Below, piece after piece: positions 24,626 to 36,178 of a stretch of DNA of 64,000 nucleotides; position 1 is the stretch's first letter; every line of letters starts with the position of its first letter. The stretch covers positions 434,001 through 498,000 of the forward strand of contig JACCIC010000037.1 in assembly GCA_018907035.1 (NCBI GenBank), read 5' to 3'. Both the position numbers and the translations under genes were made by a program. Source of the stretch: Sycobia sp. Sy_11 (lineage: Eukaryota; Arthropoda; Insecta; Hymenoptera; Epichrysomallidae). The notes under the pieces were generated by a model. That model ran no database searches. It was not told the origin of the DNA and saw nothing but the letters and a program-made list of their open reading frames with translations.

Positions 24626-25800
24626 CTCTTTTGATTGAATAAGCCTTTTGAATATCAGAAATGTAACCTGGTTTAGCATTAACTCTTATGAGAGACATGC
24701 CGGCAAAGAGATTTATTTTATTAATAACTCTCTCAAAAAATGAAAGATCCTTTTCATAAATTAATCGTTTATTGATTGTTTCCTAAATAATTTAATGATA
24801 TATTGAAAGATAATTAAATGATATATTGAAGTGTCAATGGCAATTTTGAGGAGATATGTAATTACAAAAACGATCCTATCGTGTGTTGCCGGAAGTACAA
24901 TGTCTGCCGCACAGGTGAGCTGACTGATGTTCGACTAAGACGTAGTATACAATAGTAGATGTTCTCTTTATGTTTTTATACAGGTTACGTCTTCACATAG
25001 AAGTATAGAATGTAAAGGCGCGGAATTGGAAATAAATATATAAAATATGATTGAAAAGAAATGTAAAATAGGATTAATTAATAATTAAAGTAATTTATAT
25101 TATTATTATTTGTCCACGCATGTAGTAATATAGCTTTACTTCTAAATATCTGTGTCTTAGTTTATCAATGTTTAGGTTTGTAAATATGAGAGCGCAACGC
25201 GGGCGGCTTCTTTTTTTCTCGATTTGTTTTTTTTCTTAACCACCTAATTTCTCATTTCCTGTGTCCAAATCCTTATATGTATAAACTAATGAACCGCCAC
25301 GTTCACTTTAATTATATTTCTATAAAATAAAGTCTAATAATTTTATTATAAATATTTATTTATCTATTATAATTTATTCTATCATTTAACGTATATTAGT
25401 GGTTTTAATATGTTATTTAACAGTATTTATTTATTGTTACAATTTTACTTCTTTATTCATAATTTTAACTTTGAATTAAGTTAATACATAATTATCCATT
25501 AATTAATTTATTTATTTATCTTATTTAAATCTACATACAATATTGTCTTTCGTTTCGGCCCTGTTCACATGATATGCGTACAGGAAAGTGGAAAGCATCG
25601 ACATCTATATAGAACGAGAAAATATGTGTGAACGTAAATTCACACCAAGTAGTGCAGCTGTCAAGCTAGAAAGGTTATGGAAAACACGTTCAGCGCGAAC
25701 GCTGCAAATATAATTTTATTATATTCCTTTTTTTCTTTTCTTTTTCTTTCTAGTTTATATTATAGCTGACTATATTATTTTACCGACGTCACTAAAATAA
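24626..25800. other. AT-rich noncoding stretch, nothing recognisable
   Basis: No supported gene or repeat; mostly A/T-rich simple sequence. Confidence 0.5.
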
Positions 25801-26896
25801 TGTGAAAGCAATAGCATGCACTAGGGCGCCTAATGAACGAAAATCCCCGAACAGAAACACGGTCGACACACCTGCTGTCGAGTAAGAGCATAAACCTCGA
25901 AGCCGTTGTTGTTTCAAGTATTTTTCGTGCAGTTCAGTTACTTGTGAGAGAATGTTCCGAGTGTCGGTCACCTTTCCGCTTTCCTGTACGTTTTTCTATC
26001 AGCCGACCTTCTTATTTATGATTCACAAACTTCAAATTTGTATCATTATATACAAGTCATTGTTTTGTACTTGCTGAATGGTGACTGTTCGTTGCCTGTT
26101 CGAGACGACTATTTCCTCACGGAAATATTGACGTCTGTGGCCGTGTGTGTTGTAACGCGTATATGCGTGTATGTTTGTGCAAGTTCCACAAAAGTCGCAA
26201 TGATGTACAGATCTGCAACGAAAAGAAAAGTTCAGCAATAATGAAATTTTTCCATTTTTTTTTTTGTGTTTGTGCAAGTGGCGAGTAGACCAGATACATA
26301 AGAGGCTGACTGGTTGAGCGCCTACACGCTCTGAGCGGACGCCACTGCGGCAAGCCTCAGGTCGCGGAGTTGTCCGGACACACACGGGGCGAGGGCTGTT
26401 CCCGTGTCCGAGACGTCGAAGTAACGTGGCGCGTGTACCTAGCGTCCCGCTTCCCACCCAGCGCTTAACTAGCCGTACGACTACGGCAGGTGTTTGCCAC
26501 TGTCGTTATATCGGCTGACAACAAGTATGTATATTACGCCACGAGTTTTATGTGCGAATGAACAAAATTGTAAGTGTGTTACCCGTGTCTTTAGTTTTAG
26601 TTATAGTGACGTAGTGTATATGTCTAGCAATTAATGATAGTATTAGATTTGTCTTATTTTCGATTTAGTGTATAATTTATGTATTTAAAAATAAATATTA
26701 AGTGAGCGCTTCATTTGGCTTTTTCCCTTATATCGAAGGGATTTTTACGACGAATCAAGTAGGTTATTTTATTATCGCAACATTATTGTTATTATATTTG
26801 TTATTATCCCTGTTTATTCATTTTCCACCTCCTAGAACTTACCATTGATAATACAGGCAAAAAGAAGTCCTCATCTCACAGGAGTGAGACATCACA
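25801..26896 (+). mobile_element. Candidate 5' LTR of the gypsy relic
   Basis: It begins tgtga (25801) and ends tcaca (26892-26896), a 5-bp inverted terminal match of the expected TG...CA form, placed just before gtgc-tggcagcag, which could be a primer-binding site. It has a GC-rich core (26280-26480) and an AATAAA signal near 26690. There is no second LTR to compare, so the borders are tentative. Confidence 0.35.
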
Positions 26897-27324
26897 GTGC
26901 TGGCAGCAGAAAATTAAAAAGACTTCAATCAAGTGAAGTTACAGGTGGTTGCGCCTGCCCTTATGACTCGATGAATCGCTAAAAAATAAAAACAATTAGA
27001 GACAGTGTTACTATTCAAAGTGCTACTATTGCATGTATTTGTGAATTTATAGATATAATAGTTTTATTTATATTGTAGACTTTGTGTCAGAAATAAGTGT
27101 GAAAATAAAAGTGAGAGTGTGATATAAATTGTAAATTATATAAAGTTCTTTGACAACAATTACCACCTTTCCGACTTTGGCACGGTTTGCTCAAGTACCA
27201 TGCGTAAATCAAAACAAACAAAAACTACAAAAACCGAAACAAGTAAAAAGAATATTAAAAAACTAAAATTATAAATATAGAATTAAGAAGTCTTTATAAT
27301 AATTACAAAACTACTTCTGTGATT

Positions 27325-28480
27325 ATGTTAAATTCAACCATAGCCACCGCGAATACGCTACAAAATAAAAGCAATCCGTTGGAAATAAATACTGATCTAA
27401 TTCGACACCTGTATCTCACGAGCAAAGTGGGAGTTATGTCGAACTTCGCACCGCCATTACCATCGTAGCAAAGTTTAACGGAAGGAACAACTGTATCGAT
27501 ATATTTGCGCGTGCGTTTGAAAGAGCTAATACCGCGGTTGCTTGAAAATCACGTCCGTTTTTTCTGCATATGGTCAAAGCTAAATGTACCGAGATGCTAA
27601 CTTATATTTGTTAGAAAACCCTGATCATTTGAGCTTGGAAGAGCTTTTAGAAGATTTAAGAAAAGCATTCGGCCCGCGCTATATTTATAATCAATTAGTT
27701 GCAGAACTCGCGAAGGTCGTTTAGAAAGGAAACGAATCGACTCAAGATTATGGTACGCAAATCAGCCTCCTAGTAGATCGATTAATTAAATCGATATATA
27801 AAATCTACTCTGATGATTAAGTATTCGGTTCAGTTTTAGTGCGCGTGATAACGCGACAGTCTGTTTTATCGCAGGTCTCCTTGATAATAAAATCGCGGAT
27901 CACGTAGAAAGAGCATCGCTTAAAACATTAAATGATATGATTCACATAAGTATGGAGGCTGAAAAAATATACGAGTATAGAAAAAGACTGTGCAAAGAAA
28001 TAAACAGAATCGCAAAACCGAGAATAGAAGAAATTTAGGAGGCCTACGATGGCTCAATCGCTAGAGCAAAGGACTAGTAACTTGGTGATCCGAGTTCGAA
28101 TCCCGGTCGCGACCGATTGACACAGGCACCGCTGTAATAATTTACATTTGCTTTGTCTACAAACACATCGTAGACCTCCGTCGCTGATTAGCACCGATAT
28201 TTGGAAGCATAAATAGGACGACGTTAAATAACATAAAAAAAAAAGAATTTTACATAGAACATACCGAGAAAAGAAAACGTGAATCGACAAATAATTATCG
28301 GCAAAATAGATTTAAGGATTTAAAAAATTCAAACAATTATATCAATAATATTGATAAGAAGACGTGTTTTAAATGTAATAAACCAGGCCACATACAGCGC
28401 GATTGTAGAATATTTGCAAATAAAAATATTACAGACATCACCCATATAAATTTAATTATAAAAATAATAAATTAAACTTT
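27325..28480 (+). pseudogene. gag pseudogene of the gypsy element, with zinc knuckle
   Basis: The frame starts at ATG 27325 (MLNSTIATANTLQ). After frameshifts it shows a capsid-like stretch with KFNGRNN, AFERANTA, YNQLVAELAKVV, STQDYGTQI and LLVDRLIKSI, typical of Ty3/gypsy Gag. After the SINE insertion the frame resumes with KKTCFKCNKPGHIQRDC (about 28355-28405), a CCHC zinc knuckle that binds genomic RNA in the virus-like particle. Many stops are present, so no functional protein is made. Confidence 0.75.
28039..28244 (+). mobile_element. tRNA-derived SINE, full-length copy
   Basis: The head resembles a tRNA: ggcctacgatggctcaatcg, an A-box-like tggctcaatcgctagagc (28050-28067) and a B box gttcgaatcc (28094-28103), so RNA polymerase III could have transcribed it. 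The body (gctgtaataatttacat...) ends in gttaaataacat and ten A residues. It interrupts the gypsy gag relic, so it is younger than that insertion. A weak, imperfect target duplication (agaaattta / agaatttta) flanks it. The same family occurs at 38076-38198 and 62652-62780. Confidence 0.85.
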
Positions 28481-30250
28481 GACAGTTCGGATTCGAGACA
28501 AACCGGATACGAGGTGCGTCTAAACGGTGCGAAGACGAAATTCAAAAATCCAAAACGTCCCGCGACTTACGAGTTTATTATGCAATTGAAAAAATAAAAA
28601 ATATACCAATGATTAAATTAAAATCAGCATTCTCTGATAGTAAACATATTTCATTATTGATTGCTAATGGTTGTTATTTAAACTTAATAAAAAGTAAATG
28701 TCTTAATATCAATTCTGAAATAAATCAAAATATGATGTATTCTTTCATCGGAGTAGAAAAGGTATACAAAAAACATTCGGGAAAGTAAATTTACAATTTA
28801 AAGAACCTACATTTCAAATCATAGTCGATTATTTTCTCATAGAAGTTGACAGTATTTTAGGTGTCAAATTTAAGAAAAGGAAGAAGCCGAAGTTGTTTTT
28901 ACAAAATATGTATTAGGAGAATTGAAAATTAATTCGAGTTCCAATATATCCCACTAATATGAAGGAAAAAATTTTAAATAGAATTAATATAGGACCCGAC
29001 ATCTGTTTAGGGGAAACCTTTGTCTCACCAACTAATGGACGAATAAAAGTTTGCGTATTAATTTCATCATTAGAGAATGTTAAAGTTACTCTTCCTATTC
29101 CTCAATTAGAGTCAACTTTTAACCTAGAAAAGGTAGAAGATGAAACATTAGATTCAATAACAAACAAAAAAATTATTGTAAAACATTTATCTTCGATTTT
29201 AAAGAATTTTAAAGGAATTCCCTTTCCAATTTTATATTCCTGAGGATAAATTACAGGCAATTGATATTATGACACATAGAATAGAACTATCGAAGAACTT
29301 ACCTATGAATAAAAGGCAATTCAGACACTCATAAATCCACAAAGCAGAAATAGAAACACAGATATAAACGATGCTGGATGAAAACATTATACAGCCTTCA
29401 ATTTCTCCATTGAATTCTCCCTGTTTTCTAGTTTGCAAAAAAGCAGATAGCTCTGGAAAAATTAATTGGAAATTGCTAATCGATTATAGGGCCCTCAATG
29501 AAATGTTAGTAAATATTTCATACCCTTTGCCTAATATTGCCTAATATTGCAAACAGCTAACTGCATTTTTAACACTTTTGGGTCACCGAGAGTTTACTCG
29601 TATGCCAATGACCCTCCGCACAAGCCCTGAAAAATTTCAGAAAATGATTAATAAAATCTTTTGAGGTCTATTAAATTCAGAAATGTTTATATTTATGGAC
29701 GACCCAATAATTTTTTTTTTGACAAATTAAACAAACATGTTGAAACATTAGCAAATTTTTTTAAAATATTAAAAAAATAAACTCACCTTAAAACCTGATA
29801 AATGCTCATTTTTTTGTAAAGAAATAATTTATTTAGACCATAGAGTATCTTTCAACGGAGTAGAACCAGATCCCAGAAATGTTGAAGCAATACAGCATTG
29901 CCCCACTCCTAAAGATAAAAAAAGTATTAAACAATTTTTAGGGCTTGTAGATTACCATAGATCTGGTGCAAAAGCTAAACCCTTATATAACGTATTAAAA
30001 AAAGATCAAAATTTTCAATGGGGCCGAAATGAGCAAGAGGCTTTCGAAATTTTAAAAAATATATTGACGCATCCATAAATTATACAAAATCTAGATTTTG
30101 AAAAAGACTTCGTCGTCACTGCAGATGCTTCTGATTATGCAACTGGTGCAATTATATGTCAAGGTACTATAGGTAATGAATTACTTATTACATATGCATC
30201 TTGCTTACTAGTAAAATATAAGAAGAATTACTCAACAATTACGGTTTCAG
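28480..30250 (+). pseudogene. pol pseudogene (reverse transcriptase and RNase H) of the gypsy element
   Basis: The 94-codon open segment 28959-29243 is the longest intact piece and lies between the protease and RT regions. RT motifs follow in shifting frames: LLIDYRALNEML (about 29475-29510), YPLPNI, FTRMPMTLRTSPEKFQKMINKIF (29590-29665) and MDDPIIF (29695), the relic of the catalytic YxDD box with its second Asp replaced. Then come KPDKCSFF, LGLVDYHRS and the RNase H entry VTADASDYATGAIICQG (about 30118-30168). The sequence breaks off at about 30240. Confidence 0.75.
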
Positions 30251-30299
30251 ATCCTGATGAAAACTCAAACTTCATATATTCCAATATTTCTAAAATATT

Positions 30300-30640
30300 T
30301 TTAACTGAAAATTTCAAAGAGGGATGTTGGCCCTGATAACTACATACTAGTCAATCTGGTAGAGAATGATCGAAATAAAGACACAGATGTAACTGGTGTG
30401 ATGCAAAGTACACTGGAGAGTATACAAGATAGATTGAATAGTACAGATGTTGACAGCGCAAAGCATGTGTCCATTGGTTGGCAGGGTAACATATGTAATG
30501 CCCAAGAGTCTGCAAGGCACACACAAGGACGACCAGATGTAGACAGCGCTAAACATGGTGTTCTCCGCAACATATGTAAGGCTCAAGAGTTTGGAAGTCA
30601 TAGAAAAAGTGCATCAGAAACTGCAGATCTATAAGATCAA
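30300..30640 (+). repeat. 90-bp tandem duplication within a 78-codon open frame
   Basis: cagatgttgacagcgcaaag (30444) recurs as cagatgtagacagcgctaaa (30534), followed in both by acatatgtaa-gc-caagagt. The spacing is 90 bp, and the open frame 30398-30634 reads through both units with a DVDSAKH...NIC-AQE repeat. No known family; it directly follows the gypsy relic and may be part of it or of another element. Confidence 0.5.
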
Positions 30641-30858
30641 TTCAGAATTCAAACTAACCAACCTGTCCTCTATACGACAGCTACATCAATAATACACACT
30701 AATAACTTCTTGCTTATAAGTAGCGAACGTGTAATTCATTTTATTTCGGCTGATTGTATTCTGAACACACCTATCAGTAAGGAATTTATTGACCTAAGCT
30801 TATTAAATGTGCAAAATTTACTTGAATAGTCGGATCTAGTACTTTTTTTTAGTTTTGG

Positions 30859-32003
30859 TATTTACCAATAAAATTTAGTTATAAGATGTCATCATTTGTG
30901 TAAATATTATAATTTTTTGAGCAATGAAAAATGAATCGTGATAAATGGTTTTTTCAATATGTCCTTTTGCACTATTTTGATTTGAAAAAAAGTGTATCAG
31001 AAACTTATCCATTGTTTATAACATGTAAAGAGTAGTTTCAGCGATTTAGAAGTGGGGATACAGATGTTAATGACAAAGAACTTTCTGGACAATCGAAAAA
31101 GTTTGAAGATCATGAATTGCAATCATTATTGAACGAAAACTCAGCTCAAACGCAGAAAGATTCGCTAATAAGTTAGGAGTCAGTGATAGAGCAGTTGGCA
31201 AACGTTTCCATGCGATGAGAAAAATTCATATAGCAGGAAAATAGAGGCTACACGATTTGATCGAAAGTGCTATTATGAATCAATACGACATCGCACTGTC
31301 TTTGCTTGGCACAAAAGAAAAGTTTTTTGTGGTGTATTGTGACTGATGATGAAAAGTGAATTTGCTATGACAATCCTAAGTGCAAAAAGTCATGGGCGGA
31401 CCCAACCCAACCGTCCACATCGACACCAAAATGGAACATCCACGGCCAAAAGGTATTGCTGTGCATTTCGTGGGACCAACATGGTGTGCTGTACTAAGGG
31501 CTGCTAAAACCAAATGAAACCGTCATTGCCGAAATATACAAACGGCAACTGAATGATTTGCAACAGAAATTGATCGAACATAGATCAGCAGTCGCGAGCA
31601 ATAGGCGCAAAGTCATTCTCTTGCATGACAATCATCGGCCACACGTTGCAAAAGTCGTCAAAAACACCCTGCTGGAGCTCGAATAGGAAGTGTTTCCGCA
31701 CCCGGAGTACTCGCCAGACATAGCGCCTTCTGATTTCCACCTATTCAGATTGAAGTAATACGACCTCATTGATACGCACTTCCGACATTTTCAAGAAGTG
31801 CGAGAATTTGTGGATGATTGGATCGTTTCGAAACCGCAATCGTTTTTTCGCGACGATATCGCCATATTACCAGAAAGATCGGAAAAAGTAGTAGAAAATA
31901 AAGGAAAATATTGTGATTAACATAACGTGTATCCATTTCTCATTATAAATGTCCTTTTTCCGTTAAAAAAGGACGGAAACTAAATTCACCACCTAATACT
32001 TCA
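30859..32003 (+). mobile_element. Second mariner element, inactive
   Basis: The right end ctaaattcaccacctaatac (to about 32013) read in reverse (gtattaggtggtgaatttag) roughly matches the sequence near 30859 (gtatttac...aaatttagtt), so borders are approximate. The interval holds a nearly full-length transposase relic at 30931-31920. Confidence 0.6.
30931..31920 (+). pseudogene. Mariner transposase pseudogene (D,D34D), near full length
   Basis: From ATG 30931 (MNRDKWFFQYVLLHYF) the relic spans about 330 codons against the usual 340-350. It starts with the paired helix-turn-helix DNA-binding half. Catalytic motifs follow: VTDDEK (31340) for the first Asp, LLHDNHRPH (31618) for the second, and YSPDIAPSDFHLF (31709) for the third. 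Exactly 34 residues separate the second and third Asp, which defines mariner. Stops replace several tryptophans and other residues, and frameshifts occur in the N-terminal half. It differs in sequence from the mariners at 18 and 63 kb, so three mariner lineages are present. Confidence 0.88.
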
Positions 32004-32389
32004 ATCGTTAAGGAATTTTAAATCAATAATCATCTTTATTCTAAATATTAGTTTCAAAATTCAAATTCAAAGAATATAAAAGTTTTTTGTTATTCAAAAA
32101 CAAACGATAAATATAATTCAAGATTCGTTCTTTGATCGTTATCCTTTTGGTTATCTATTAACATTGTGATTTGGCATTTTTCAATATCAGTGAAGTAGAT
32201 TTATCTACGATTTGATAAACAAATTAAATACTTTGATGTGACAGTAGCCTAATTTCTCAACCTTCAAAGTGTAGTTAGCTTTGGCTGCACTCACAGTGCA
32301 CGCACTCACATTAGAACGTTTCAAGAAATAACTAATATGAAGGTCATAAGTACACATTTTTTTAAATATAACTTTCACTGCTTAAATTA

Positions 32390-33110
32390 CGACAACATTA
32401 CTGATAAAACGCCTAAAAAAATATTACTTTTTGTTATCTTACACCTGTTTCAATTATTGGTCATTAATTATAGATATTATTCTATTTATATAAATAATAA
32501 ATAACTTAATAAATTCTATAATTTTATTGTTTTGTTAAATTGTTTTAAAATTCATGTGAGATTGAGTTTATATCGAAACCTTAATTTATGCAGCGTGCAC
32601 ACACTGCATGTCTGGTGATTGAACAGTCTTGTAAGTCACAAAAAATTTCCTTAGTTAGTATATAAGCTCGATTAAGACTTTATACATAAATAACATTGTA
32701 TGCAAATGTGTAATCTATTGTCGATGCGTTTAATATGTATTACATGTATAAAGTATAGCTTGTGTGTAAATGAATTCAAAATTCAAAATTCGAAACTCGA
32801 TATAATGTACAATTTACTAATTAACTTATTATTATTTGTTAAAATAATGATCAACGTCGATGAATTTAAATAATAATGTATTAATATTAAACTAAATTAA
32901 TAACTAAAATAATAATATTATTTTTTTAGCAAGGTTATATATTATACCTAATTTCAACCTTGTTTTAAGATAAATTTTAATCATAACCAAAAATAAATTG
33001 ATATTAAACCTAACTATTATGGGTATTAAATACCTAAAACATAGGCTTAGAAAATGTATCTATAAATCGGCTGAAATGATCGCAAAAAACGTTACATGTT
33101 AAGAGTGCTC
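32390..33110 (+). mobile_element. Diverged copy related to the 46471-47905 element
   Basis: Blocks shared in order with 46930-47805 include gtttcaattattggt, ttagtatataagc-cgat, attgtc-atgcgtt, ggttatatattatacct, ccttgttttaagataaa-ttta, and actattatggctattaaatacct followed by tataaatcgg-c and gttacatgtt. Left and right terminal repeats are not recognisable here, so it is an old or truncated copy. Confidence 0.65.
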
Positions 33111-33354
33111 CATATCGCTGGTGGAAATTCAAATCGATTGCAGCACCTGATTTTTAATATATCCCAGAATTTTATAGAACTTCAAATGTACGAAAAAGCC
33201 TATTCTATTTTATCGGCTTTTTCAGTATCATCAGGGCCGTAGTAGCTGAACTTATATGTAAAATATAAATGGTCCATACAACATTTTTTTTTATAATATT
33301 TGTGTATGCAAGTACTATTTCAACATTGTAAGACATAAAATGAGGACGCAAATT

Positions 33355-33760
33355 GCCCCCGCCACCTTATTTTCTACTTTGGTCTACTATTTTTCTACTA
33401 TTCAGTTTAGTTGAGTTTAGTTCCTGAGGATGAACCGTAGCGGTTCGGATCTTCGGAGACCAAAGGAGAAAATATGGTGGTGGGGGCAGTCAGATTATCC
33501 TTCACTAACATAGAATATAGTTTATTATTTTTATTATTTTTATTTTATTTTATTATTATATTATTTTATTATTTTTAATTTTTAATCTAATTTATTTTTA
33601 GTAATAAATTTTATTTCAGATTCTACGGGGGTGAACGTAAACAACGACAATCTGACTATCATTATTTTAGTTTAATATATTATATTATAAAGACTGTAAC
33701 ACCGATAAAAATATTTATTAATTTAATTAACAGTCAACATAAGTACAATTTTTAACTTAA
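33355..33760 (+). mobile_element. 3' region of a dispersed retroelement family, copy 2, with a large stem-loop
   Basis: This is homologous to 16120-16440 from the cctgaggatgaaccgtagcg motif (33423) to the ataaaaatatttattaattt tail (about 33700). A 31-bp inverted repeat (33355-33385 with 33457-33487, 28 of 31 matches) encloses the motif in a loop of 71 nt that holds its own gaacc/ggttc hairpin. The block is followed by an A/T-rich segment ending in tttatttcag before the conserved tctacgggggtgaacgtaaa. Element class uncertain; Penelope-like is my best guess. Confidence 0.5.
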
Positions 33761-36034
33761 TAAAAGAAAAAAATACTTCTCATGTTGAAGGGCTAATGAT
33801 TCTATATAAGCCAAGAAAGTAATACATATCATTCGTTTATTAAGCTCGTAAACTTTTACAGAATGAAAATGCGCATATTAGCCCCAAAATTGTAGTTTCA
33901 ATCTTGAGAAAATTTTACTTGCATATTTAGCATAAATACACTTCGTATCATATTGTTATAATAATGTCTAATTAAAATTTTAATAATTTTCAAAATAAAT
34001 TAATCACTTGATGGATATATTGAATCTAACACAATCTCTTTGTTCTCTTAATTTCAGAGAATTCTGTGACGGTCTGTCTTTTGCATTATATATGACTTGT
34101 TTTGTCTATGAGAACTCACTAACTTAAATACGCATCAAATATCCACATTTAAAAAACATTTTTACAAATTCTTTAATTATTGCTTCTTAAAGAAAAATGT
34201 CTAATAAATCAATTTATTTACATTTGAAGCAAACTTATTAAAAAATTATATTTCATGTAATAATACGGTAAACCTTGACTATATTGTTTTAAAAAGTTTA
34301 CTTATTTGAAATTTATGAATAAAAATTCCTTTTATATTAAAATTAAAATATATTTGTATTAATTTACGGATCTACATAATTTACAATATAAAATACATTT
34401 ACGTCATAATTTTTAAACTTAATATAAATTAATATCAAATTTACTTTATATGATATAATGAAAGCAACAACGAGTTATTTACATAATTATATATAAATAC
34501 ATCGATAAATACTTTATAGAATCTGTCTTCAATTGGCAAATATTTTTACAATAAATACAATTTTCAGAATTAAAAATCAATATGTGATATACACAAATGT
34601 ACGCCCGGCAATAAATTTATTATTTAACATAAAATCTATTACGATGTTTTATTCATCACACGATAGATTTTTGATAATGTAATGAAAGAGGAAACAATCC
34701 AGGTGTTCTATGAAATGCATTTACATGATTTATTTAAGACAGGCGTAGACGGCATGTGGTGATTGATATGATTGTTCATCTTAGGTTGAACTATATACTC
34801 AGGATCATGAACTATTAATACCTGATTGGGTTACTGTCTTCGAAGCTGCGCGTAAGTTTTACATTGTTATAAAATTTTTACTTAAACACCCAGCCTGCCA
34901 AAATACCTATTAAACATTATCGTGAGTTCATTTAAATGGAAGGGATCTCTATGTTATGTTAGAATACATAGTTATCGAGACTTGTGTCAATGTCTAAAAT
35001 AGTTGTTTTATAGTATATCGTATTCAGCTTTATTATCAGCACATTTTTATCACTGAAATTCACAAAATTTTGCGATATCAAATATTGCAATCTCAATTTG
35101 ATCCGTATTGAAAATAAAGCAGGTAACCCTTTCCAAGAGTGCAGCACTGTGAAGGCAGTATTACCGAGACATCGTCAATTTAAAAAACACGTTCCAATGC
35201 TATAGTTGGAATTCATATTTAAAAGAATTGAAGTTTGGTTTGTTTACATGCATCCGCCCTACTCCGATTAACAATTTTCTCCTTTTTTCTAATTAAAAGG
35301 TTCTCAAACAAAAAAACAATAAACATTGTGAATAATCAAAAATGTAAAAAAAAACTATGAGAAGAGGGAGAGAAATATAAATTATTTCCTCTTTTTTAAT
35401 TAATTTTTAAATTCATATTAAATGATGAAATTGGCGTTTAATTTTGTTCTTTTCAATAACTGTGTATAAAAATAATTGAAGTTTATTCATTAACCAACGT
35501 GCTATGTGTTTGAACGACTTTAATCTTTGTTTCTCTTATCTTTATTAAAGTTTCGTACCACACCTATTTAATCTGTTTTATATAAGATTTTCTCATCAAT
35601 ATCATTGCTCGATTAATCGAAAAAGACAATACAAAGTAGATAATTGTATTAGCCAAGAAATTGTTATCATTTCATCTGCGAAAAAAATGGAAAAATGCAC
35701 ATTATCAAAAACTCTTCAACTATACATTTATTCAGTTCAAATGAATGTATTCATATCGAAAGTTGAAACATCGTTGGTGATTATACGATTGAAAGCTCGA
35801 GTTTCTCAGAGTTCTAAGTCGATATTCCTCGACTACTATTCATAAATTCGTTGCAATACTGAATTGGCCATAAGGCAGTTTTGTATTGAAAATGCCGCAT
35901 AACCGAGGTCTTCTAGCTATTTTTTCGCATTCACCCATATTTCTTCGATCAATAATTTGTTTACTGAAATCCTTTATTATCTATTTTTCTACGTTATTAA
36001 TTTCAATTATTTCATACATTATTTCTTCCTTTAG
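33761..36034. other. AT-rich noncoding stretch upstream of the protease cluster
   Basis: No gene is supported. A minus-strand frame (34959-35147) has a faint ankyrin-like feel but lacks the consensus and was rejected. No further protease exon was recognised upstream of 36035. Confidence 0.5.
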
Positions 36035-36114
36035 GTTGAATCTATATTGACTTTTTCATACAAGATAAACAAATTCACAGGAATTTCCAAATTTTGACTA
36101 TTCGTTATAATATA

Positions 36115-36178
36115 ATGAAGCTTATCAAATTATACATTCCTTATTTTATATTGACAATCATTAGCTTAATTAATCAAG
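36115..36178 (+). CDS. Protease 1, exon 1 (signal peptide)
   Basis: 64 nt, ATG to caag/gtaagt. A putative upstream acceptor at 36034 (ttag) suggests that a noncoding exon is spliced to it. Confidence 0.75.

Larger units (their letters stand above)
25801..30250 (+). mobile_element. Decayed Ty3/gypsy LTR retrotransposon
   Basis: A candidate 5' LTR (25801-26896) is followed by an untranslated leader, a gag relic (from 27325), a zinc knuckle (28358-28400), and protease/reverse transcriptase/RNase H relics up to about 30240. The order gag-PR-RT-RH and the motifs YPLPNI and MDDPIIF (in place of LDDIIVF) place it in Ty3/gypsy. Stops and frameshifts are frequent. Integrase and a matching 3' LTR were not seen, so the 3' half is lost. 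A tRNA-derived SINE sits in gag. Confidence 0.75.

Noticed and set aside
26032..26457. 141-codon minus-strand frame
   Set aside because: It lies in the GC-rich core of the candidate LTR, opposite to the element, and shows no recognisable motif.
28041..28115. tRNA gene
   Set aside because: The A and B boxes are good, but the sequence does not fold into a proper acceptor stem, continues into a shared body with an A-tail and recurs at 38 kb. It is a SINE head.
34959..35147. Minus-strand ankyrin-repeat-like frame
   Set aside because: Only a short stretch (LQYLIS...VNFSDKN) resembles ankyrin repeats. The TPLH and other consensus positions are missing and no neighbouring repeat was found.
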